Positions 1 to 6,377 of a stretch of DNA of 6,566 nt are shown here, one piece after another. The DNA is taken from NCBI GenBank assembly GCA_026785745.1, contig JAJAZO010000049.1:1-6566 (forward strand). Direction: 5' to 3'. The notes under the pieces were generated by a model. That model had not been told where the DNA came from, did no database searches, and worked only from the letters and a program-made list of their open reading frames with translations. This stretch comes from Chitinophagaceae bacterium. Its GTDB lineage: Bacteria; Bacteroidota; Bacteroidia; Chitinophagales; Chitinophagaceae. Every line of letters begins with the position of its first letter. The stretch's first letter is position 1. The position numbers were made by a program, and so were the translations under genes.

Positions 1-794
1 CTGCTAAACCTTTTAAAGGTTTAGAATTAACGGTGGATGCTTACCAGATTGATATAGATAACCGGATTGTACTCACCAATAATTTTACCGGTGGTGGCAA
101 TGCACCGTTGCAGGCCCAATTAAATGCGGCAGGGGCAGGTACTGCTAATTTCTTTTCTAATGCTATAGACACCAGGGCAAGAGGATTGGAAACAGTACTT
201 TCTTATAGCACAAAATTTGCCCGCAAGCATTCATTCCGGGCTACACTTGCTGCCATATTTATTGACAATGAAGTGAAAAAAGGTGCAGATGGAAAGCCGA
301 TCATTAAGTCATCACCTGTTTTAATCAACACAGGGCAATTAGGAAATTATTTTAACCGGGAAGATCAAAGCCGTATTGAAGTAGCCAATCCTAGTAATAA
401 ATTAAGCCTCACATTGAATTATAAAGTGAGCAAGTTTGGAGCTATGGTTCGTTTTGTCAACTTTGGAAAAGTGGAATACCTTGATCCTTCTATTAATCCG
501 GCTAATCCGGGTGCCTTCCCGATGAATGCATTCAATAATAATGCAAGAGAAACGCTGGACCAGGTTTTTGAGTCTAAGTTGGTAACCGATCTTTCATTGT
601 CGTACCAATTGATTAAGCAACTGGCATTGACAATAGGCGCAAACAATTTATTTGATGTCTATCAGGACAGGCACACCCACAGCGGCAATATGAGCTCAGG
701 TCGTTTTGTATTCAGCCGCAGGGTACAGCAGCAGGGTTTTAATGGGGCATATTATTTTGTCAGGTTAAAATTTGAACTGCCAACAAGCAAATAA
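1..794 (+). CDS. TonB-dependent outer-membrane receptor, C-terminal part (5' truncated by window)
   Basis: The frame is open from base 3 to the TAA at 792-794, giving 263 visible residues; the real start lies upstream of the window. The GTG at 33 is an internal Val codon, since the frame continues upstream as AKPFKGLELTV, a barrel strand. Alternating polar and hydrophobic strands such as GLELTVDAYQIDIDNRIVL, the motif IGANNLFDVYQDR and the closing strand YYFVRLKFEL are typical of the last strands of TonB-dependent receptor barrels. Such proteins import large or scarce substrates (siderophores, glycans, peptides) across the outer membrane using TonB energy. The plug and TonB box are not visible, so the substrate and SusC-type status cannot be judged. 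No SusD-like gene follows. The chain ends PTSK after the final strand rather than in the usual aromatic residue. A hairpin terminator follows 18 bp after the stop, so it probably ends its own transcript. Confidence 0.9.
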   Translation, partial: AKPFKGLELTVDAYQIDIDNRIVLTNNFTGGGNAPLQAQLNAAGAGTANFFSNAIDTRARGLETVLSYSTKFARKHSFRATLAAIFIDNEVKKGADGKPIIKSSPVLINTGQLGNYFNREDQSRIEVANPSNKLSLTLNYKVSKFGAMVRFVNFGKVEYLDPSINPANPGAFPMNAFNNNARETLDQVFESKLVTDLSLSYQLIKQLALTIGANNLFDVYQDRHTHSGNMSSGRFVFSRRVQQQGFNGAYYFVRLKFELPTSK

Positions 795-811
795 AGATTC
801 ATTTTTTATAG

Positions 812-845
812 TAAGGCCGCTGTTTTTACAGCGGTCTTATTTATT
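812..845 (+). terminator. Rho-independent terminator after the TonB-dependent receptor
   Basis: A 12-bp stem pairs 812-823 with 828-839 around a TTTT loop. All pairs are Watson-Crick except one G-U at 816/835. The stem is followed by TTTATT, a weak U-rich tail. It lies between the receptor stop and the next start and fits an intrinsic terminator. Confidence 0.8.
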
Positions 846-863
846 ACCTGAAACCGTGTTGCC

Positions 864-871
864 TACATTTG
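864..871 (+). promoter_or_regulatory. Bacteroidota-type -7 box for the M14 gene
   Basis: TACATTTG is an exact match to the Bacteroidota housekeeping -7 consensus TAnnTTTG. Its last base is 28 bp before the ATG, which would give a leader of roughly 20 nt. A convincing -33 box is not seen: about 19 bp upstream there is only TTATTA at 841-846, which overlaps the tail of the preceding terminator. The start codon is preceded by an A-rich stretch and no Shine-Dalgarno site, as is usual in this phylum. Confidence 0.55.
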
Positions 872-899
872 CATATCTTAGTCAGCTTAAAATAAGATT

Positions 900-3455
900 A
901 TGCACAAACGACTCCTGGTTTTATTCCTGTTTTTAATAACTACGCATCTTTCCTTTGCTCAACTAAAATCTCCGGAAGATTTTTTAGGTTATAAAATAGG
1001 CAGCCGTTACACTCCGCATTTTAAAATAGTAAATTATTTTAATCATGTAGCGGCTAATGCTACAGCCACGGTCAAGCTACAGCAGTATGGTGAAACCAAT
1101 GAAGGCCGTCCCTTATTGCTTTCATTTATCAGCTCACCGGATAACATGAAAAACCTGGAAGCGATACGGATGAATAACCTGCGGCTTGCCAACCTGGCGA
1201 AAGATAAAGCTGCGCCGGTTGAAGAAAATGCCCCGGCTATCGTGTGGCTCAGTTATAATGTACATGGTAATGAAACTTCAAGTTCAGAAGCAGCATTGAT
1301 GACAATCTGGTCTTTAGTTGATCCATTTGATAACAAAACAAAAGAATGGCTGAAAAACACAGTCGTAGTTATTGATCCCTGTATAAACCCTGATGGAAGA
1401 GACAGGTATGTAAACTGGTTTAATTCAATCGTTGGGAAAAAGGCTAATGCGAGCCGCATATCCCGTGAGCATCGGGAACCCTGGCCGGGCGGACGTACCA
1501 ATCATTACAATTTTGATTTGAACAGGGACTGGGCCTGGCAAACACAAATTGAAAGCCGCCAACGTATTAAAATGTATAATGAATGGATGCCGCATGTTCA
1601 TGTGGACTATCATGAGCAAGGAGTTAACCAACCTTATTATTTTGCCCCTGCTGCACAACCTTATCATGATGTTATCACTTCCTGGCAAAGAGATTTCCAG
1701 GTAACGATTGGAAAAAATCATGCAAAGTATTTTGATGCGAATGGCTGGTTGTATTTTACAAAAGAGGTTTTTGATTTGTATTATCCTTCTTATGGCGATA
1801 CCTATCCCACTTATAACGGTGCTATTGGTATGACGTATGAACAAGGTGGTGGCGGAGCAGGCGGAGCTGCTGTATTGAATGATGAAGGCGATACACTGAC
1901 TTTGTTTGACAGGGCCATTCATCACTATACCACCTCACTCAGTACTATTGAAATTTCTTCGCTAAATGCGGGGAAGCTGGTAAAAGAATTTCGAAAATAT
2001 TTTAATGAAGCTGTTGCATCCGGCATCGGCGAGTATAAAACGTATGTAATAAAAAATAATGCAAAGGATAAAGAACGTATTGAATCGTTGCTTGACTTGC
2101 TGAATAAAAACGGTATTCAATATAGCAGCGGCTCAGGGGCAGGGAAGGGGTATAATTATAATACAGGGAAAGAAGAATCTTTTACACTGAACAATGATAT
2201 TGTAATAAGTGCTTTGCAACCAAGGTCTGCCATGGTAAAAGTTTTGTTTGAACCCAAAGCAAAACTTGTTGACTCCGCTACGTATGATATTACAGCCTGG
2301 GCATTACCCTATGCTTACGGACTGGAAGGCTATGCCAGCCGTGACAGGATAAACGGCATTGGAACAGTAACAAAAACTAAAGTAATCAATGCAGAAACAA
2401 CTTATGGATATGTGATGCACTGGAGTGGTATTCAAACAGTGAAAACCGCCGGGCAGTTATTACAGAAAGGAATATTACTACGTTATGCTACACATCCGTT
2501 TGAAGTAAATGGAAATAAGTTTGAAAGGGGAGCTATAATAATTTTAAAAACCGCTAATAAATCTTTTGGTAATGATCTCTGGACAGAAGTAAAAAAAGCG
2601 GCTGATGCAAATAATATTCAGTTGTATCCTGTCTCCACTGGTTTTGTTGATAAAGGATATGATTTTGGCAGCGGACAGGTTGTTCCATTAAAAGCCCCCA
2701 AAGTTGCTCTGCTTACGGGAGAAGGTATTGGCGGTAATTCAGCCGGCGAAATATGGCATTTCTTTGAGCAACAAATTGATTATCCCATCACACTAATCAA
2801 TGTGAATGATATTGGCCGTGTCAACTGGAATGAAATTAATGTATTGATTATGCCAGATGGAAATTATCGTTTCCTTGGTGAGAAAGTTACTGCTGATGCT
2901 TTTAAAGACTGGGTCAATAAAGGTGGAAGGGTAGTAGCATTAGAAGGAGCTGTAAATGCTTTATCAAGGCCAGATGCTGCGGGTTTGGGTTTTAGTATAA
3001 AATCAAAAAAAACTCCTGATGCCGACTTGCCTGCCGGACAGGCAAACAAGAAAGAGGAGAAAGTGAATTATGATTTGTTGAAAAAATTTGAAGACCGGGA
3101 AAGAGATAATATTACCAATATCACACCCGGTTCTATTTATAAAGTGGAGATTGATAATACTCATCCGCTGGCTTATGGATATCCCAATTATTATTATACA
3201 CTGAAGATGGATGACAATGTGTATGAGTTCTTCAAAGAAGGCGGATGGAATGTGGGAGTGATTAAAAAAGACAACCAGGTATCGGGGTTTGTAGGTAATC
3301 GCTTAAAAGATAAATTGAAAGATGGATTGGTATTTGGATCCCAGCAAATGGGTGGCGGATCCATCAGTTATATCTCCGATGATGTGATGTTCCGGAACTT
3401 TTGGGAGAATGGAAAACTGATGCTTTGCAATGCTGTTTTCTTTGCCGGGCAATAA
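900..3455 (+). CDS. Exported M14-family zinc carboxypeptidase-like protein with C-terminal GATase1-like domain
   Basis: 851 aa. Residues 1-20 form a signal peptide (MHKR, then a hydrophobic core) with a likely cut at SFA|Q, so the protein acts in the periplasm or outside. The peptidase domain covers about 45-345 and carries a full M14 set: zinc ligands H122 and E125 in VHGNE, NPDGR at 163-167, NR at 208-209 in FDLNRDW for the substrate carboxylate, third zinc ligand probably H238 in DYHEQG, and the catalytic Glu probably E314 in MTYEQGG. Residues about 375-595 are of unclear fold. From about 600 to the end a GATase1-like (flavodoxin-like) domain is suggested by KVALLTGEGIGG, INVLIMPDG, a GGRVVALEG strand-turn and the closing LMLCNAVFF strand; no nucleophilic Cys stands at the elbow, so it is probably non-catalytic. 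Members of this group are poorly characterised; cleavage of a C-terminal residue or peptide amide is the family expectation, the substrate is unknown. A short palindromic repeat encodes part of a loop near residues 709-716. It is flanked by terminators and so probably monocistronic. Confidence 0.9.
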   Translation: MHKRLLVLFLFLITTHLSFAQLKSPEDFLGYKIGSRYTPHFKIVNYFNHVAANATATVKLQQYGETNEGRPLLLSFISSPDNMKNLEAIRMNNLRLANLAKDKAAPVEENAPAIVWLSYNVHGNETSSSEAALMTIWSLVDPFDNKTKEWLKNTVVVIDPCINPDGRDRYVNWFNSIVGKKANASRISREHREPWPGGRTNHYNFDLNRDWAWQTQIESRQRIKMYNEWMPHVHVDYHEQGVNQPYYFAPAAQPYHDVITSWQRDFQVTIGKNHAKYFDANGWLYFTKEVFDLYYPSYGDTYPTYNGAIGMTYEQGGGGAGGAAVLNDEGDTLTLFDRAIHHYTTSLSTIEISSLNAGKLVKEFRKYFNEAVASGIGEYKTYVIKNNAKDKERIESLLDLLNKNGIQYSSGSGAGKGYNYNTGKEESFTLNNDIVISALQPRSAMVKVLFEPKAKLVDSATYDITAWALPYAYGLEGYASRDRINGIGTVTKTKVINAETTYGYVMHWSGIQTVKTAGQLLQKGILLRYATHPFEVNGNKFERGAIIILKTANKSFGNDLWTEVKKAADANNIQLYPVSTGFVDKGYDFGSGQVVPLKAPKVALLTGEGIGGNSAGEIWHFFEQQIDYPITLINVNDIGRVNWNEINVLIMPDGNYRFLGEKVTADAFKDWVNKGGRVVALEGAVNALSRPDAAGLGFSIKSKKTPDADLPAGQANKKEEKVNYDLLKKFEDRERDNITNITPGSIYKVEIDNTHPLAYGYPNYYYTLKMDDNVYEFFKEGGWNVGVIKKDNQVSGFVGNRLKDKLKDGLVFGSQQMGGGSISYISDDVMFRNFWENGKLMLCNAVFFAGQ
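3027..3045. repeat. Short palindromic repeat embedded in the M14 gene
   Basis: Arms TTGCCTG (3027-3033) and CAGGCAA (3039-3045) are exact inverted copies around CCGGA. In the gene frame this reads LPAGQA inside a Lys- and Asp-rich loop (about residues 700-722) within the GATase1-like region. Peptides of the type LPAGRQA encoded by such palindromes recur, from memory, in many Bacteroidota proteins, which suggests an interspersed repeat that tolerates insertion in coding DNA. Only one copy is in this window, so family membership rests on recognition. Confidence 0.55.
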
Positions 3456-3479
3456 ATTTTAATTAAACCATGAACATAG

Positions 3480-3510
3480 AAGGCCGGTTGTTAATACCGG
3501 CCTTATTTAT
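3480..3510 (+). terminator. Rho-independent terminator after the M14 gene
   Basis: A perfect 9-bp stem, AAGGCCGGT (3480-3488) with ACCGGCCTT (3496-3504), encloses a 7-nt loop and is followed by ATTTAT. It begins 24 bp after the M14 stop codon. It has the same lead (AAGGCCG) and tail (CTTATTTATT) as the terminator after the receptor gene. Confidence 0.85.
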
Positions 3511-3520
3511 TTAAACGGTT

Positions 3521-3551
3521 TCTGTCGCTTTTTCAACAAACAGTATATTCG
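3521..3551 (+). promoter_or_regulatory. Possible promoter for the deacetylase-symporter operon
   Basis: TATATTCG at 3544-3551 matches the Bacteroidota -7 consensus TAnnTTTG except for one base. TCTG at 3521-3524 is a weak -33 candidate with a 19-bp spacer. Transcription would begin near 3555-3558, only a few bases before the ATG at 3564, which slightly favours the ATG at 3570 as the real start. It lies just after the M14 terminator, where a new promoter is expected. Confidence 0.4.
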
Positions 3552-3563
3552 CTTAATAATTAT

Positions 3564-6071
3564 ATGTCAATGCGGAAAACTATTGTATTTATACTTTCTC
3601 TCTTTTTCATCCTGAGCTTGCCGAAGGACAATCTCTTCGCTCAACCACCGCAAAGCTGGACATCAGCCGACATGTACCAGGCAATAAAAAAATTAAATGT
3701 GCTTGGCTCTGTTTTATATATAGCAGCTCATCCCGATGACGAAAATACCCGGCTGATAACTTATTTATCGAAGGACAGATTATTCCGCACTGGCTATTTG
3801 TCTATTACAAGGGGCGATGGTGGTCAAAATTTAATTGGAGATGAACAGGGAATTGAATTAGGACTAATCAGAACACAGGAACTATTAGCCGCAAGAAGGG
3901 TAGATGGCGGCGAACAATTTTTTACAAGAGCTTACGATTTCGGCTACTCAAAAACACCGGAGGAAACTTTTACCAAATGGCACAAAGAAAAAATATTAAG
4001 TGATGTGGTGTGGGTGATAAGAAAGTTTCAGCCCGATATTATAGTTAATCGTTTTCCCGTTACCGGTGAAGGGGGTCATGGCCATCATACTGCTTCAGGT
4101 ATTTTAGCAAATGAAGCGTATGCTGCTGCTGCTGATCCCAACCGTTTTCCGGAGCAATTAAAATTTGTATCGGTGTGGCAGGCAAAAAGAGTAGTGTGGA
4201 ATACGTTCAACTTTGGCGGAACCAATACAACAAGGGATGATCAGTATAAAGTAGATGTAGGTGGCTACAATCCATTGCTGGGAAAAAGTTATGGAGAAAT
4301 TGCGGCTATCAGCCGTAGCAATCATAAAAGTCAGGGCTTTGGTTCTGCTGCTACAAGAGGTGAGGCATTAGAATATTTCAAAACAACGGGTGGCACGGCT
4401 CCTGTTAGTGACCTGATGGATGGAGTGGAACTAAGCTGGAAAAGAGTAGCTGGTGCAGAAGCCATTTCTGGCATAGTGGATAGTTTATCTTCTTCTTTTG
4501 ATTTAATGCACCCTGAAAAATCGGTGAAAGGGTTAGTGAGATTGTACCAGGCAATAAAATCTTTGCCCGATGGCTATTGGAGGGATAAGAAGTTGTTAGA
4601 AACACAACAGTTAATAGAACAGTGCAGCGGATTATTTTTGGATGTTACTACTGCTGAACAATTTCCTGTGCAAACTGATTCGTTACGAATCAATTTTTCT
4701 TTTAATAACAGGTTGGGGACAGATGCTGTGCTTCTGAGGATAATGGAAGATAATTTTGACAGCTCCTTTTCAAAAACACTGGAGAAAAATAAGAATTTCA
4801 ATTTTTCAAAATCTGTACTGGTACCTGCTGAGAAACCCATTACACAGCCATATTGGCTCTCCGGTAAAATGTCAGAAGGATATTATGATGTATCCAAACA
4901 AATATCTATCGGACAGCCAGATGTGGATCCGGCTTACTCATTTTTTATTCTGATAAAAATTTATGGAGAATGGATCACTTTTCAAAAGACTGCTAAGTAT
5001 AAATTTACAGATCCTGTTCGGGGCGAACTGTATCAGCCATTAACAGTGTTGCCACCAGCCTTACTCTCGCCTGACGACAAGGTTAAAATTTCAAAAGATA
5101 ATAATACATTCAGCGGTGTTTTAAATATAACGGGTAAGAAAAAAGGATTTAGTACTTTTTTGGACGGTGTAGGCCGGGAGCAGGTGGACAATGTAAAAGT
5201 TCAATACAGTCCTGATAAATTGGTATTTGATGAAAAGAATAAAGTAATACCTGTTTCATATACGGTAATTGCCAATAAGGATAATGAATATCATTTTGCA
5301 ATGGATGCAAACAATGGCAGAAAGGATGTGCTTCATGCAGGAATGAAGGAAGTAAAGTACGATCATATACCCTACATCACTTATTTTACTACGGCAACTG
5401 TTACAAACACAAAACTCGATCTAAAAACGTACGGGAAAAAAATCGGCTATATTGTTGGTGCAGGAGATAAAGTGCCGGAGGCATTGGAGCAAATGGGTTA
5501 TGAAGTGACCTTGCTTACTGATAAAGAGCTTTCAAAAAATAATCTCAGCCAGTTTGATGCAATTTTAACCGGGGTAAGAGCTTACAATACCAACGATTGG
5601 ATGAATAAGTACTACGACAAGCTGATGAAGTATGTAAACGAAGGCGGTAATTTAATTGTGCAGTATAACACCAGCAACCAGATAGGCCCGGTAAAAGCAA
5701 AGATTGGTCCTTATAATTTCAATATAACAAGAACCAGGGTGACAGATGAAAACGCAACGGTTAGTTTATTAAAACCTGAACACCCGGTATTTAATTTCCC
5801 CAATAAAATTGTGCAGGATGATTTTAAAGGGTGGATACAGGAACGCAGTATATACCATGCCACCGACACATCGGGTAAGTTTGAAAAACTAATTGGTATG
5901 AATGATCCTGGCGAAAAATCGGATGATGGTAGTTTGATTGTTGCGAAATACGGGAAGGGTTGGTTTACTTATACGGGTATTGTATTCTTCCGGGAGTTGC
6001 CGGCTGGTGTACCAGGCGCATACAGGTTGTTGGCTAATATCATTGCATTGAATAAGAAAAAAGGATTTTAA
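3564..6071 (+). CDS. Exported PIG-L/LmbE-family deacetylase with C-terminal GATase1-like domain
   Basis: 835 aa. A signal peptide spans about residues 1-26 with a likely cut at LFA|Q; the ATG at residue 3 (3570) is an equally good start. The PIG-L (LmbE-like) zinc deacetylase domain covers about 45-270. AHPDDE at 55-60 supplies zinc ligands H56 and D59 and the general base D58; HGHH at 172-175 supplies H172 and zinc ligand H175. The family removes N-acetyl groups from GlcNAc-type substrates (MshB, BshB, GlcNAc-PI deacetylase). Those bacterial thiol enzymes are cytosolic and about 230-300 aa, so this exported, three-fold longer form must serve another role. Residues about 360-600 look beta-rich, perhaps Ig-like or NEW3-like modules. 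About 625-835 is GATase1-like: KIGYIVGAGD, FDAILTGVRAYN, EGGNLIVQYN and the closing RLLANIIAL; no elbow Cys is seen. An interspersed-type repeat encodes part of the signal peptide. It is first in a tight operon leading to a symporter. Substrate unknown; an amino sugar or acylated compound is inferred. Confidence 0.9.
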   Translation: MSMRKTIVFILSLFFILSLPKDNLFAQPPQSWTSADMYQAIKKLNVLGSVLYIAAHPDDENTRLITYLSKDRLFRTGYLSITRGDGGQNLIGDEQGIELGLIRTQELLAARRVDGGEQFFTRAYDFGYSKTPEETFTKWHKEKILSDVVWVIRKFQPDIIVNRFPVTGEGGHGHHTASGILANEAYAAAADPNRFPEQLKFVSVWQAKRVVWNTFNFGGTNTTRDDQYKVDVGGYNPLLGKSYGEIAAISRSNHKSQGFGSAATRGEALEYFKTTGGTAPVSDLMDGVELSWKRVAGAEAISGIVDSLSSSFDLMHPEKSVKGLVRLYQAIKSLPDGYWRDKKLLETQQLIEQCSGLFLDVTTAEQFPVQTDSLRINFSFNNRLGTDAVLLRIMEDNFDSSFSKTLEKNKNFNFSKSVLVPAEKPITQPYWLSGKMSEGYYDVSKQISIGQPDVDPAYSFFILIKIYGEWITFQKTAKYKFTDPVRGELYQPLTVLPPALLSPDDKVKISKDNNTFSGVLNITGKKKGFSTFLDGVGREQVDNVKVQYSPDKLVFDEKNKVIPVSYTVIANKDNEYHFAMDANNGRKDVLHAGMKEVKYDHIPYITYFTTATVTNTKLDLKTYGKKIGYIVGAGDKVPEALEQMGYEVTLLTDKELSKNNLSQFDAILTGVRAYNTNDWMNKYYDKLMKYVNEGGNLIVQYNTSNQIGPVKAKIGPYNFNITRTRVTDENATVSLLKPEHPVFNFPNKIVQDDFKGWIQERSIYHATDTSGKFEKLIGMNDPGEKSDDGSLIVAKYGKGWFTYTGIVFFRELPAGVPGAYRLLANIIALNKKKGF
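3607..3628. repeat. Interspersed-repeat-like element in the signal-peptide codons
   Basis: The stretch TCCTGAGCTTGCCGAAGGA (3610-3628), preceded by TCA, closely resembles the TCATCCTGAGCTTGTCGAAGGATGA element that, from memory, is scattered through many bacterial genomes and is often translated as LSLSKD. It is a partly palindromic sequence (TCCT...AGGA ends). Here it reads ILSLPKD, residues 16-22 of the deacetylase, between the hydrophobic core and the cleavage site of the signal peptide. No second copy occurs in this window. Confidence 0.55.
3673..3689 (+). repeat. 17-nt direct repeat, copy 1, in deacetylase gene
   Basis: TGTACCAGGCAATAAAA is identical to 4543-4559, 870 bp downstream and in the same frame; it encodes YQAIK at residues 38-42. 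Both copies are read as normal coding sequence. Confidence 0.5.
4543..4559 (+). repeat. 17-nt direct repeat, copy 2, in deacetylase gene
   Basis: Exact copy of 3673-3689, encoding YQAIK at residues 328-332. The spacing of 870 bp is a multiple of three, so recombination between copies would remove 290 codons without a frameshift, including the whole catalytic domain. Confidence 0.5.
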
Positions 6072-6247
6072 TGGCAGAAGAGCGAAAACCAAGTTTACGG
6101 AGAGGGGAGATGGCATTTATTTTCGCCATTGTTATAGGATTAGTGGTGGGCATTTTAATAAAGAAAGTAAAAGTGGGTATCCTGATTGGAATTGTGCTTG
6201 GTATAGTGATTGTACTGACAGGGTGGCTAAGAACCACCCGAAAATGA
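6071..6247 (+). CDS. Small two-helix membrane protein (58 aa), unknown function
   Basis: The ATG shares its A with the TAA of the deacetylase (TAATG, 1-bp overlap), a typical translational coupling arrangement. The 58-aa product has a charged N-terminus (EERK, LRRGE), helix 1 at about 14-30, a short KKVK turn, helix 2 at about 36-52 and a basic tail RTTRK. Positive charges at both ends suggest both termini are cytoplasmic. Glycines at 23 and 27, and at 36, 40 and 44, form GxxxG and GxxxGxxxG patterns of the kind that pack helices together. I do not recognise the family. Its place between an exported deacetylase and a symporter suggests a membrane partner of one of them. An internal ATG at 6110 would give a shorter product without the basic N-terminus. 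It is real rather than a shadow because it fills the space exactly, in the strand and spacing of its neighbours. Confidence 0.75.
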   Translation: MAEERKPSLRRGEMAFIFAIVIGLVVGILIKKVKVGILIGIVLGIVIVLTGWLRTTRK

Positions 6248-6251
6248 TTGT

Positions 6252-6377
6252 ATGCAAACACCCGATAACGATAAGGCCCCATTCTTCAAAAATTGGAACT
6301 ACTGGTATGCAGTTGTAATTGGCTTTCTTGTTGTACTGATTATTCTTTTTACCTTCTTTACCAAACGATATTCATGA
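6252..6377 (+). CDS. Small single-helix membrane protein (41 aa), candidate symporter accessory subunit
   Basis: It starts 4 bp after the previous stop, and its TGA overlaps the next ATG (ATGA). The 41-aa product has a polar N-terminus (MQTPDNDKAP), an aromatic belt FFKNWNYWY at 11-19, one hydrophobic helix at about 20-37 and a basic end TKRYS. The charge pattern suggests the C-terminus is cytoplasmic. Small membrane proteins encoded directly upstream of SSS-family symporters are a known pattern (YjcH with ActP, YhdT with PanF, DUF4212 proteins with their symporters), but those are longer and mostly have two or more helices. A similar short Trp-rich protein next to symporters in Bacteroidota is plausible from memory and not verified here. 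Function as a transporter subunit is inference from position. Confidence 0.75.
   Translation: MQTPDNDKAPFFKNWNYWYAVVIGFLVVLIILFTFFTKRYS

Noticed and set aside
33..35. GTG as the start of a separate 253-aa gene
   Set aside because: The frame is open upstream to the window edge and the upstream residues continue a barrel strand, so this is an internal Val codon of a truncated receptor gene.
1425..1925. A 166-aa open frame on the - strand inside the M14 gene
   Set aside because: It lies fully opposite the conserved catalytic motifs of the M14 protein, has no recognisable domain and no promoter, and is explained as a shadow frame. The other antisense frames (419-646, 1253-1501, 2864-3049, 4405-4605, 4574-4840, 5889-6116, 6040-6282) were rejected likewise.
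2946..3060. Catalytic glutamine amidotransferase in the C-terminal half of the M14 protein
   Set aside because: The expected nucleophile elbow has LEGAVNA without Cys and no triad can be seen, so only the fold is claimed.
3338..3362. Paired GGATCC sites near the end of the M14 gene
   Set aside because: They fall in ordinary Gly-rich coding sequence and have no further repeat structure around them.
1..3455. SusC/SusD-type polysaccharide utilisation locus
   Set aside because: No SusD-like lipoprotein or glycoside hydrolase is present, and a terminator separates the receptor from the next gene.
4756..4953. A 65-aa + strand frame within the deacetylase gene
   Set aside because: It is out of frame with a well-supported long gene, and its translation shows no domain or signal.
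6096..6112. Shine-Dalgarno-like GAGGGGAG before an internal ATG at 6110
   Set aside because: Shine-Dalgarno sites are rarely used in Bacteroidota, and the ATG at 6071 fits the tight coupling with the preceding stop better.
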